A stretch of DNA of 59,993 nt from Terrilactibacillus laevilacticus (GTDB lineage: Bacteria; Bacillota; Bacilli; Bacillales; Sporolactobacillaceae). The DNA is taken from NCBI RefSeq assembly GCF_006517395.1, contig NZ_VDCY01000015.1, forward strand, positions 1 through 59,993, given 5' to 3'. Every line of letters begins with the position of its first letter. Within the stretch, counting starts at the first letter, position 1. The notes under the pieces are model-generated. The model saw only the letters and a program-made list of their open reading frames with translations, was not told the origin of the DNA and searched no databases. Below, one piece after another: positions 1 to 7,795 of the stretch. A program made the position numbers and the translations under genes.

Positions 1-489
1 CTAAAAACGTTAATTTTAAACAGCTAATTTTGAAACAACCCGTTTAGGACGCAAAATGATCTTAGATCTTTCGAGAAAATAGATAAATAAATCATGTTTG
101 ACTAGAATCATGTTTTTTGAAGAAGGTATGAATAATTCAGGGTACTGACTCTCTTTTTATTACATGATATTTGTGTAAAAATCCTATTGGAGATAAATCA
201 AAAATTAGTTCCTGTTGCTTATCGTATTTTTCCACACTTATGACAAAACCGACTTTTACAAGTAAAGCAAACAAAAACCGGATGGGAATTTCGTTTACAT
301 CCTAAGCATTCATATTTTGTATTTTGTTCATCTAGTGAAGTTAATCCAAAATTTTCCCAAAAAAGTGTTTATCAACTTGATTTCATAAACAAAGCCATCA
401 ATAAATAGTCACTGTTCGCTGACATTTCTACTATCAAACAGTGATAATTATCATAAAATAGTTAATTACTACCTCTTTCCCTTCACTTA
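1..489. other. AT-rich stretch with no intact gene; possible coding remnant
   Basis: No convincing gene starts here. A frame on the plus strand stays open from about 244 to a stop at 406-408 and reads like the tail of a protein (it contains TGWEFRLHPKHSYF and ends YQLDFINKAINK). It has no start codon or ribosome site, and the same frame is interrupted by a TGA at 241-243. It may be the decayed 3' end of a lost gene, or chance. The rest is AT-rich and I see no terminator or repeat in it. Confidence 0.25.
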
Positions 490-888
490 TTAAAAAATCA
501 TGGGATCAATCGCATAAATTCCTGGACCCATAACAGCGACACCAACAGCAACAGCAATAATTAATAAATTATACTCATAGCCACCGGAAGTCACCCAAAA
601 ACCATTTTTATTGTGTACTTTTTCTATTGCAACAAGCATTGTGATAACAATAAGGAGTGCAGCAAGTGGGGTTAAGAAACCCACAGTAAATAATAAACCA
701 CCAATTAATTCAGATAAACCCGCCATGATAGCCATAAAAGTCCCATGCTTCATTCCAATCGAACTAAAGTAACCGCCAGTACCTTTGATCCCATAGCCAC
801 CAAACCACCCGAATAACTTTTGTGCTCCATGCCCAACAAATGTTAAACCAAGTACGATCCGAATAATTAGAAGCCCTAAGCCGATCAT
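490..888 (-). CDS. mhqP: DoxX family membrane protein, MhqP-like
   Basis: 132-residue, very hydrophobic protein with four predicted membrane segments. The N-terminal pattern RIVLGLTFVGHGAQKLFGWFG is typical of the DoxX family (membrane proteins linked to quinone and thiol stress). It is the only gene between the MhqR-like regulator and the left gap, on the same strand. In Bacillus subtilis the DoxX protein MhqP belongs to the MhqR regulon (protection against hydroquinones and azo compounds); the neighbour and the operator-like site at 928-945 support the same role here. ATG start with AAGGAGA seven bases upstream. Family assignment is firm; the symbol is inferred from context. Confidence 0.8.
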   Translation of the reverse strand: MIGLGLLIIRIVLGLTFVGHGAQKLFGWFGGYGIKGTGGYFSSIGMKHGTFMAIMAGLSELIGGLLFTVGFLTPLAALLIVITMLVAIEKVHNKNGFWVTSGGYEYNLLIIAVAVGVAVMGPGIYAIDPMIF

Positions 889-927
889 GATGCACTCTCC
901 TTTTTCAAATTACATTTATAATTCATA

Positions 928-945
928 TTATCCGAAATTGAGATA
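928..945. promoter_or_regulatory. Degenerate MhqR-type operator before the DoxX gene
   Basis: TTATCCGAAATTGAGATA. The right half (TTGAGATA) matches the MhqR half-site closely. The left half reads TATCC, one base out of register. It lies 40-57 bases before the DoxX start, where a repressor would block transcription. It is clearly weaker than the perfect site at 1477-1494. Confidence 0.45.
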
Positions 946-989
946 TATGTTCAAAAAATTTTCGAAATAAAAAAAATAGGATCTCATGC

Positions 990-1454
990 TTATGATCTAT
1001 CTTTATTAGCATAAGTTCCTAACTTTTTTAATTGATCAATCATCATTTTTTTCTCTTCTATCTCGACACCGCCGAGAATATCATGAATCGCTTCTTTATG
1101 TTCAGGGAAGATGTTTTTCATGAATTCTTCACCTTCTTCTGTAAGGGTCGCATACGTAATTCGTCGATCATTTGGACATGGTTTTCGTCTTATCAATTTT
1201 TTCTTCTCCAATTTATCAACCACGTACGTAATACTACTGCTTGCTATTAATACTTTACTCCCTATTTTTTGTATCGGTTGATCTCCTTTATGATAAAGAA
1301 GTTCAAGTACAGCAAATTCCGTTTGATTAAGACCGTATCTTTTTATATCCTCTTCGACCTGCTTTTTTATTGATTGCATCGCACGATTTAGTACGACAAA
1401 TAATTTCAAAGAAATATCTTTCTCATCATTTTGGTTTTTATCTTGATGAACCAT
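990..1454 (-). CDS. mhqR: MarR family transcriptional regulator, MhqR-like
   Basis: About 154 residues with the winged-helix layout of MarR proteins: a DNA-recognition region near residues 60-90 (KVLIASSSITYVVDKLEKKK) and a wing with the family signature PNDRRITYATLTEEG. The gene is preceded by a perfect palindrome identical to the operator core described for B. subtilis MhqR, which senses quinones and represses mhqNOP, mhqED and azoR2. Autoregulation is therefore likely. ATG at 1454 was chosen; the adjacent TTG at 1457 is equally well placed for the AGAGG ribosome site. Another member of the MarR/DUF24-type quinone sensors cannot be excluded. Confidence 0.82.
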   Translation of the reverse strand: MVHQDKNQNDEKDISLKLFVVLNRAMQSIKKQVEEDIKRYGLNQTEFAVLELLYHKGDQPIQKIGSKVLIASSSITYVVDKLEKKKLIRRKPCPNDRRITYATLTEEGEEFMKNIFPEHKEAIHDILGGVEIEEKKMMIDQLKKLGTYANKDRS

Positions 1455-1476
1455 CAAATCATTCCTCTATAAATAA

Positions 1477-1494
1477 TATCTCGAATTCGAGATA
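1477..1494. promoter_or_regulatory. Perfect 18-bp palindrome, MhqR-type operator
   Basis: TATCTCGAATTCGAGATA is a perfect inverted repeat 23 bases upstream of the MarR-family start codon. It matches the published B. subtilis MhqR consensus (tATCTcgaAtTCgAGATa) as I recall it. Binding here would repress the regulator's own gene. Confidence 0.75.
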
Positions 1495-1725
1495 ATTATA
1501 AATTGAAATAAAAGTTTTGTCAACGAAGCGAGGATAAAATGGGCGACACTAATCCTTTTAAAAAATTTATTTTTATCCTTCATTATATGGAGAGAACAAG
1601 GTCTACTCCTAAAAAACAACTTGGTAAAACAAAAAATAAACATAGCCGTCCACACCAACTTGAATAGAGTCATCTGATGATATAGTGGTTCTCCTACCTC
1701 CCCTTAGGAAGAGAGAACCTTAGAT

Positions 1726-2745
1726 TTAGTTGATTTTAAAAGATTGGCTCACTATTTCATATGAGTGGAGTCTCGCCTTCTGGTCATATATCATCGTATT
1801 AATCATGATCTCGTCGGCATCCGTAAGATCTAGAAAAGCCTGTAGTTTATCTTGAACGGTTTTCGGACTCCCAATGATTGTAGAACCGAGTTTATCCTGC
1901 AATGTGGTTTTTTCATAAGGTGTCCATATTGAATCCATTGAATCCACTGGTGGCTGAAGGGGCTTAAGATCATTTCGCATTAAATTAATGAAATGTTGTT
2001 GCAATGTTGTTGCCAAAATTTCAGCCTCTTGATCCGTATCAGCAGCAATAACATTGACACAAACCATCGCAAAAGGTTGATCAAGAACGGCAGATGGCGT
2101 AAAATACCGGCGATAAAGGTCCAATGCAGGTAACGTGTTTGCCGGTGAAAAATGGCTGGCAAACGAGAATGGCAACCCCAATTGGCCAGCTAATTGAGCG
2201 CTAAAACCGCTTGAACCTAATAGCCAAATTGGAATCGTTAATCCTTCCCCTGGAATCGCATGGACTCTACTTGTTTCAGGTGTTTGGTTAAAATAAAACC
2301 GAAGCTCTTCAAGTTGTTCAGGAAAATCTTCACCACTTTTATTTAAATTCCGACGCAAGGCATGAGCTGTGAGGCGATCGGTTCCTGGGGCCCGACCTAG
2401 ACCAAGATCAATCCGTCCTGGATACAAAGATTCTAACGTTCCAAACTGCTCTGCTACAATTAATGGAGCATGATTTGGCAACATGATGCCACCGGATCCA
2501 ACCCGGATTTTAGATGTCCCTTGAGCGATATGAGCAATCACAATTGACGTAGCAGAGCTCGCAATAGATGGCATATTGTGGTGTTCTGCCACCCAATATC
2601 GATGATAACCCCAATTTTCCGCATGTTTAGCTAGTTCTAATGTATTTTGAAGTGACTCAGTCGGTGTCCCTCCTTCAATAATCGGAGATAGATCCAGCAC
2701 TGAAAATGGGATATCGCTGAGTTGCTTTGTTGTCATGTAACTCAT
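1726..2745 (-). CDS. LLM-class flavin-dependent monooxygenase (luciferase-like)
   Basis: 339 residues with the bacterial-luciferase fold signature: FSVLDLSPI near the N-terminus, the WVAEHHNMP motif around residue 52, the [12 protein letters not shown] strand-turn around 80-92 and [14 protein letters not shown] around 110-123. It corresponds to the MsnO8-like branch (YceB/YvbT type in Bacillus). Such enzymes oxidise small organic molecules with reduced flavin supplied by a separate reductase; the substrate cannot be read from sequence. It sits between the MhqR-like regulator and a nitroreductase on the same strand, which suits a redox-stress cluster, but spacing of about 75 bases to the nitroreductase suggests separate or loosely coupled transcription. 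Confidence 0.8.
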   Translation of the reverse strand: MSYMTTKQLSDIPFSVLDLSPIIEGGTPTESLQNTLELAKHAENWGYHRYWVAEHHNMPSIASSATSIVIAHIAQGTSKIRVGSGGIMLPNHAPLIVAEQFGTLESLYPGRIDLGLGRAPGTDRLTAHALRRNLNKSGEDFPEQLEELRFYFNQTPETSRVHAIPGEGLTIPIWLLGSSGFSAQLAGQLGLPFSFASHFSPANTLPALDLYRRYFTPSAVLDQPFAMVCVNVIAADTDQEAEILATTLQQHFINLMRNDLKPLQPPVDSMDSIWTPYEKTTLQDKLGSTIIGSPKTVQDKLQAFLDLTDADEIMINTMIYDQKARLHSYEIVSQSFKIN

Positions 2746-2820
2746 CTTCTTTCTATAATAGCTCTAAAAAAATATTCCTCTACACATATTGGGGGAACAT
2801 GTTATGTCATATTTTTTCCC

Positions 2821-3492
2821 TTAACTTTTTTTCGGCTCTCCTACCACTTTGTCCACATGGTTAAATGACGTCACTCGTTCAATAGGCAAGCGAACACTTG
2901 CATGAGCTGGTTTCGCTGCTTTGCCAATGGCAACGATCATAACAGGAACATATCGTTCGGTATCAACCCCTAAAGCTTCTAGCAACTCTTTTCGCTCAAA
3001 TCCACCGATTGGATTTGTGTCATAGCCATGTGCTTTTGCAACGAGCATCAGTTGCATGGCTACTAACCCGCCATCAATTAACGTCGTTTCTCGGATTGTC
3101 TGTTGTGACATATTAGAGAAAGCTTCTGGTAGTCTCATCATATAGTTATCTTTGACCTCTTGTGGCATCGTATTTTTTTCTACAGCTAATGAAAAAATTT
3201 CTTCTGCGTAGTCAAAATGGTTCATATCGCCTAATATGAGAATCATCGCAGCCGACGTGTTTAATTGTCTTTGATTGAATCGAACAAGATTTTGTAGTTT
3301 TTCTTTCTGCTTTTCATCATCCACAACAACAAAGCGCCACGGTTGTAAATTGACAGAAGACGGAGCCAAAGTCGCTTCTTCTAATATTTTCAGCATTTCC
3401 TCATGACTAATCTTAATATTAGGGTCAAATTCTTTCACGGAGTGACGTTCACGGATAATGGCATTAAAATCTGTTTTAGTATTTATTGACAA
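2821..3492 (-). CDS. Nitroreductase family flavoprotein
   Basis: 223 residues. Signature features of FMN-dependent nitroreductases: RERHSVKEFDP near residues 15-25 (phosphate-binding arginines), the LAPSSVNLQPWRFVVV motif near 42-57 and NPIGGF near 160. Members reduce nitroaromatics, quinones or similar with NAD(P)H; MhqN/YodC are the closest B. subtilis types. The start is TTG at 3492, preceded by AGTAGGAAA; no upstream in-frame ATG exists. I found no MhqR-type site directly upstream, so membership in that regulon is not supported. Confidence 0.85.
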   Translation of the reverse strand: MSINTKTDFNAIIRERHSVKEFDPNIKISHEEMLKILEEATLAPSSVNLQPWRFVVVDDEKQKEKLQNLVRFNQRQLNTSAAMILILGDMNHFDYAEEIFSLAVEKNTMPQEVKDNYMMRLPEAFSNMSQQTIRETTLIDGGLVAMQLMLVAKAHGYDTNPIGGFERKELLEALGVDTERYVPVMIVAIGKAAKPAHASVRLPIERVTSFNHVDKVVGEPKKS

Positions 3493-3704
3493 AATATTTT
3501 CCTACTTTCATATGATTTAGATCTAAGATGTAAGGTATTTTTAAAATTAGTACAACATCAATGTCTTAATTCAGTTTGAGCTAAAATAAATGGGTTTATG
3601 AGATCATTTTAGTAAAATAAAGAACTTGCCGATTGCGGGGCCTATAAGGCGCAGACAGAGGGCTAGTTGCACTTACCTTAAATTTTTATGCTGACTTAAA
3701 GGAC

Positions 3705-3738
3705 AAAAAAGAAGCGACATAACCATCGCTTCTTTTTT
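3705..3738 (-). terminator. Rho-independent terminator after the aldo/keto reductase
   Basis: AAAAAAGAAGCGA pairs with TCGCTTCTTTTTT across an 8-base loop, with T runs on both strands. It lies 11 bases beyond the aldo/keto reductase stop codon. It may also work in the other direction. Confidence 0.85.
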
Positions 3739-3748
3739 GTAGAAGTAG

Positions 3749-4573
3749 TTATCTAACATTCATTTCACTTGGTTTAGGACCTTTACGACGATTCTTGTTC
3801 AGTTTATGAATTTGATCCATTTCATCGGTTGTTAGTTCAAAATCAAAAACATTGAAATTCTCTTCAATTCGAGACGGAGTAACCGATTTTGGGATAACAA
3901 TCGTATTGTTTTGTAAATGCCAACGTAAGACAACTTGAGCTGGAGACTTTTTATGTGAATCAGCAATTTTTTTGATTGTCTCATCTTTAAGCACTTCGCC
4001 GCCCTGATCAAGTGGACTCCAAGCTTCAACAAAAATTTCATGCTTAGCACAGAAATCTTTTAACTCATTTTGAGCTAAGTATGGATGGCATTCAACTTGA
4101 TTTAAAACAGGTTTTACTTCGCATTCTGCAAAGAGACGCTCTAAATGCTCAATATCAAAGTTACAAACACCAATAGCTTTAACTCGTCCATCATGATAAA
4201 GTTTTTCTAACGCTTTATATGTATCTACATACTGATCATATTTTGGTGTTGGCCAATGGATGAGATATAAATCGACGTAGTCAAGACCTAACCTGTCCAA
4301 GCTTTCATCGAATGCACGTAATGTATTTTCAAAGCCTTGATCTGTATTCCAAACTTTTGTTGTAATAAAGAGATCTTCTCTTGGAACAGAGGATTCTTTA
4401 ATCGCTTTACCAACACCTTTTTCATTCTTATAGATCATAGCTGTGTCGATCGAGGTATAGCCAACTTCGAGAGCTTTTGATACAGCTGCCGTTGCTTTTT
4501 CGTCTTCAACTTGCCATACACCAAAACCTAATTGAGGCATTTTGATACCATTATTTAATGTAACGAAATCCAT
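3749..4573 (-). CDS. Aldo/keto reductase, YvgN/glyoxal-reductase type
   Basis: 274 residues, the usual length. The catalytic tetrad is visible: D43 and Y48 (SIDTAMIYKNE), K73 (ITTKVWN) and H106 (YLIHWP). The NADPH-binding IPKS motif is near residue 227. The sequence closely resembles B. subtilis YvgN and YtbE, which reduce methylglyoxal and other aldehydes. ATG start with AAGGAGA. It is a single-gene unit ending in a strong terminator. Confidence 0.88.
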   Translation of the reverse strand: MDFVTLNNGIKMPQLGFGVWQVEDEKATAAVSKALEVGYTSIDTAMIYKNEKGVGKAIKESSVPREDLFITTKVWNTDQGFENTLRAFDESLDRLGLDYVDLYLIHWPTPKYDQYVDTYKALEKLYHDGRVKAIGVCNFDIEHLERLFAECEVKPVLNQVECHPYLAQNELKDFCAKHEIFVEAWSPLDQGGEVLKDETIKKIADSHKKSPAQVVLRWHLQNNTIVIPKSVTPSRIEENFNVFDFELTTDEMDQIHKLNKNRRKGPKPSEMNVR

Positions 4574-4680
4574 TGACCAATCTCCTTTTTAAATAAGTTT
4601 TTCAATTTTATAGTATTTCCTAAAGAGAGATACGTTATAAGGTAAAGATTTTTCTTGAGTTGTCCAAATAACACTTATAG

Positions 4681-4834
4681 AGGTTGTTCAAAAAGTCACC
4701 AAATGATAAGCTACGAATTCTCGACGCCCGCTCGTTTTTCCGGTCTTCATGTAGTAAAAACCTACATTCCGGTCCTCAAAACAGCGCCGCCTTGATCTTC
4801 TTGCTTCTAATTTGTCACCTTTTTGAACACGCAC
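4681..4834 (-). mobile_element. MITE-like element, copy A (short form)
   Basis: 154-bp non-coding element in reverse orientation. It begins GTGCGTGTTCAAAAAGGTG and ends with the near-reverse-complement ACTTTTTGAACAACCT, giving imperfect terminal inverted repeats of about 30 bp. It is flanked by a perfect 6-bp direct repeat, TTATAG (4675-4680 and 4835-4840). The internal part carries two copies of the GAGGACCGG-type motif around a small ATGTAG/CTACAT-type hairpin. No coding capacity. Related copies are at 9979, 12046 and 16088. Confidence 0.75.
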
Positions 4835-4971
4835 TTATAGAATATCAAGACGCCCGTTAGTTTTCAAACAAAGTGAACTGAACGAATAGCCGAAAGATAA
4901 ATGGCTTTCTAATATAGCCGTCAATTTGAACAGTTCTATCACTTTTTATACTTCTTTTCAAATAGAGACAA

Positions 4972-5006
4972 AACAAAACACCCTCAAGGCTTAACGGTGT
5001 TTTGTT
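4972..5006 (-). terminator. Terminator after the GH32 gene
   Basis: AACAAAACACC pairs with GGTGTTTTGTT around a 13-base loop. It sits 10 bases beyond the GH32 stop codon and is followed on the minus strand by a T-rich stretch. Confidence 0.8.
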
Positions 5007-5015
5007 ATACTTACA

Positions 5016-6488
5016 TTAATTTTTCCAAATATCTTCTAATTCCCAAACCTTTAGACCTATTACTTTAACCTTGCCACCTGATTGGAATAACGAAATGTCA
5101 TGGTTTCGTTCAACAGGATAAATTCGACTCGTCATTGTCGCAATCCCTTCATTAGCGAAGACCTCTATCGAAGAACGATCCAAATAGATACGGAGGTATA
5201 ATCGATTCTTTTCTGGCAACTTAACTCGGCGAACACCGCTAACCCCTTTTCCACTTTTACTTCGATCGAGGCTTAATTTACTTTCATTAACATCATAAGA
5301 AATCACTGTTTCTTCTGTTTGACCACACTGTACCTTGAGCCCGAAATGACGTGCTGTCGATGTTTCTAAATCAAAAATAACTTCTATTTCTAGTAAATCA
5401 TTTGTTATATCAAATGATAAAGGCTCTTCAACAAGTTTATCCTCTAATAATGTATGTTCTTTTTTCCTTAACTGCTTAAGTTCTTCCACTGGTGTCATGA
5501 GAATCTTTTCCTCTTTACTAACATGAAGCTCTCTAGGTAAAGTCAAAGCACCAGCCCAACCATCTTCTTTTGAAGGCATGTTTGATTCCCACATATCCAT
5601 CCAACCGATGGCAATGCGCCTACCTCGATCATCTTTAAAGGTTTGGACAGCATAAAAGTCATGACCATGATCAAGTTCTGTGAAATCACCATGTTCAAAT
5701 GAGTTCGATTCATAATCATATTGACCAACAAAGTAGCCCGTTTGAAAAAGATTTTGATATAGATCGCCTGAAGGCTCCATACCTTGAGGAGAAAACATCA
5801 GAACATATCGACCATCCAGCTCAAAAAAGTCGGGACACTCCCACATATAACCATGTTTATCATCACTTTGTTCAAGAACGCCATGGTAAGCCCAATCTCT
5901 TAGATTTTGAGACTTGAAAAGAATGACCTCTCCGATCCCCTCATCTGTTTGGTGCCCAGCAATCATGTACCAATGGTCGTTATGCTTCCAAACTTTAGGA
6001 TCGCGAAAATGTTGTGTACTTCCATGTGGGGGGGTTGCAATGACTGGGTTTTGCTCATATTTGTTAAAATGAAGGCCATCTTGACTGATTGCGATGTTTT
6101 GATTTTGGAAAAATGTATCCTTCTCTTTATCTATAATGTGATGTCCTGTATAAATGAGAACAAGGTCTTCGCCGTCTACTACTGCACTTCCTGAGAAACA
6201 TCCATCTTGATCACAGGCATCTCCTGGTGCTAATGCAATTGGGCAATGCTCCCAGTGAATGAGGTCCTTGCTTTTTACATGGCCCCAATGCATGGGTCCC
6301 CAGTTTTCATCATATGGATGATGTTGAAAAAAAACATGATACTCACCTTTATATTGTACTAAACCGTTTGGGTCATTAATCCAATTAGCCGGCGCCATGA
6401 TGTGATAGCCTAATCGATAGCGAGGATGAACGTTTTTTTTGGCTTCTTTAATAAATGCCTCAGCTTTTTTTAAATTGATGGTTGTCAT
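5016..6488 (-). CDS. sacA: Glycoside hydrolase family 32, sucrose-6-phosphate hydrolase / sucrase
   Basis: 490 residues, typical for SacA/ScrB enzymes. GH32 landmarks are all present: WINDPNG with nucleophile D39, the FRDP transition-state motif (161-164) and the ECPD motif with acid/base E217. The C-terminal part is the beta-sandwich (EVFANEG motif). No signal peptide, so it acts in the cytoplasm on imported sucrose-6-phosphate, sucrose or short fructans. It is transcribed alone from a consensus promoter overlapped by a palindrome and followed by a cre box. No sucrose PTS gene is present in the window, so whether the substrate is phosphorylated is open. Confidence 0.88.
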   Translation of the reverse strand: MTTINLKKAEAFIKEAKKNVHPRYRLGYHIMAPANWINDPNGLVQYKGEYHVFFQHHPYDENWGPMHWGHVKSKDLIHWEHCPIALAPGDACDQDGCFSGSAVVDGEDLVLIYTGHHIIDKEKDTFFQNQNIAISQDGLHFNKYEQNPVIATPPHGSTQHFRDPKVWKHNDHWYMIAGHQTDEGIGEVILFKSQNLRDWAYHGVLEQSDDKHGYMWECPDFFELDGRYVLMFSPQGMEPSGDLYQNLFQTGYFVGQYDYESNSFEHGDFTELDHGHDFYAVQTFKDDRGRRIAIGWMDMWESNMPSKEDGWAGALTLPRELHVSKEEKILMTPVEELKQLRKKEHTLLEDKLVEEPLSFDITNDLLEIEVIFDLETSTARHFGLKVQCGQTEETVISYDVNESKLSLDRSKSGKGVSGVRRVKLPEKNRLYLRIYLDRSSIEVFANEGIATMTSRIYPVERNHDISLFQSGGKVKVIGLKVWELEDIWKN

Positions 6489-6513
6489 GAGTCAAACCTC
6501 CTTTAAAACATTA

Positions 6514-6527
6514 GGTAAGCGTTTCCA
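6514..6527 (-). promoter_or_regulatory. cre box (CcpA site) in the GH32 leader
   Basis: On the minus strand TGGAAACGCTTACC matches the cre consensus TGWNANCGNTNNCA except at the last base and third position. It lies just downstream of the predicted -10 element, a position where CcpA represses. Confidence 0.65.
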
Positions 6528-6535
6528 TAGTTATC

Positions 6536-6570
6536 ATATGTTAATTGTTTTAACATGTCAACCCGTTGAC
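6536..6570 (-). promoter_or_regulatory. Sigma-A promoter of the GH32 gene
   Basis: On the minus strand TTGACA (6565-6570) and TATGAT are separated by exactly 17 bases. The -35 box lies inside the right arm of the palindrome at 6552-6575, so repressor binding would occlude polymerase. Confidence 0.7.
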
Positions 6571-6575
6571 ATGTT
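6552..6575. promoter_or_regulatory. 24-bp palindrome, probable operator of the adjacent LacI regulator
   Basis: AACATGTCAAC (6552-6562), two central C bases, then its exact reverse complement (6565-6575). The symmetric site overlaps the -35 box of the GH32 promoter and sits between the regulator and the sucrase gene, the expected place for a LacI/ScrR operator. Confidence 0.65.
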
Positions 6576-6625
6576 TTTTTAAAAACAACTAATATAATCA
6601 GTTGTTTCAAGAATGTCTTTATCAA

Positions 6626-7612
6626 TTATGTCGTAAAACCGTTAGAAAGTTGTATTGGAAGAATGATGTTTTTCAACGGCTCATCTACTGCTTCGCCATT
6701 AATCTGATGAATAAGAAGATCAACAGCTGATTGAGCGATAGCCTGAATAGGTTGTTGAATGGTTGTTAGTTCTGGTAGACAAGTTTTGACAGTTGACGTT
6801 CCATCGTAACCGATTATTTTTAATTCAGTTGGGATGTCTTTTCCCCGTTTTTTGGCTTCAGATAAAACGGTTGCGGCGATAAGGTCATCACTAGCGAAAA
6901 TCCCATCAACATCTGGGTTTTCATCAAAAAGCTGGTCTATGATGGTTTTAGTATAATTTTCGTCTAAACTTTGCCGTAGTTCGTACGTAATTGGAAACCT
7001 CCCTTCTTTAACCATGACCTCTTCATAAGCTTCTCTACGTTTATTAGCGGGTGTTTCTAACTCATGCGGCCCATTAATATGTATAATTTTTTGGCATCCC
7101 TTTTTCAATAAATGCTCAGTTGCTACCTTTCCTCCCAAATAATTATCTGATGACACCACGGGGATTGAATTGGATAAATTTCGATCAATAGCGACAGCAG
7201 GGAGATACATACTTTCATATTGACTTATGTGCCTATTATGAGCCCCGACGATGATTCCATCGACCTGGTTTCTTTGCAGCATGTCTAAATAGTCAATTTC
7301 TTTATCTACTCGATTTAAACTATTACATAGTAAAACTTTATATCCTTTAGAGGAAAAAGCATTCTCTATATGAAAGATTAACTCTCCATAAAAAGGATTA
7401 GCGGTTGTAGGGAAAATAAGTCCAATTAAATGGGTTCGTTGTTTAAAAAGGGAGCGAGCCAATTCATTAGGAAAGTAATTCAATTCTTTCATGGCTTGAT
7501 GAACCTTGTCTTTTGTCTTTTGACTGATATATCCTCTATTATTAAGCACTCGAGATACAGTCGTTGGAGATACGCCCGCATGCCTCGCTATGTCTTTTAT
7601 ATTTGGTTTCAT
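6626..7612 (-). CDS. LacI family regulator of sucrose utilisation
   Basis: 328 residues. The N-terminal helix-turn-helix and hinge are classic LacI (DIARHAGVSPTTVSRVLNN, then YFPNELARSL). The rest is a periplasmic-binding-protein-like effector domain with SNPF-type NPFYGEL near residue 72 and the DLIAATVLSEA helix near 240. ATG start with AAAGGAAA. It is read in the same direction as the GH32 gene and divergently from the FGGY kinase, so it probably controls both. The effector is likely a sucrose- or fructose-derived sugar, inferred only from context. Confidence 0.85.
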   Translation of the reverse strand: MKPNIKDIARHAGVSPTTVSRVLNNRGYISQKTKDKVHQAMKELNYFPNELARSLFKQRTHLIGLIFPTTANPFYGELIFHIENAFSSKGYKVLLCNSLNRVDKEIDYLDMLQRNQVDGIIVGAHNRHISQYESMYLPAVAIDRNLSNSIPVVSSDNYLGGKVATEHLLKKGCQKIIHINGPHELETPANKRREAYEEVMVKEGRFPITYELRQSLDENYTKTIIDQLFDENPDVDGIFASDDLIAATVLSEAKKRGKDIPTELKIIGYDGTSTVKTCLPELTTIQQPIQAIAQSAVDLLIHQINGEAVDEPLKNIILPIQLSNGFTT

Positions 7613-7734
7613 GTAGAATTTCCTTTCTGGTCATAACTATTACTCATTTTACTAAGAATTTCTATATGATTACAAATGGTTTTAATGTAGTTTATTTTAA
7701 TTAGTTTACATAATGTTATTTCTATATTATTAAA

Positions 7735-7769
7735 TGAACAACTTGTTTAATTTCGTAGACTCTAGTAAA
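7735..7769 (+). promoter_or_regulatory. Possible promoter of the FGGY kinase gene
   Basis: TTGTTT and TAAAAT separated by 17 bases (TTGTTT starts near 7743, TAAAAT ends near 7771), about 25 bases before the TTG start. Spacing is right but both boxes are imperfect. Confidence 0.35.
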
Positions 7770-7795
7770 ATTTCACTAAAAAGGTGGGGGTAGAA

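Noticed and set aside
1467-1673. 68-codon minus-strand open frame beside the MarR gene
   Set aside because: It runs over the operator palindrome, has low-complexity content and no ribosome site.
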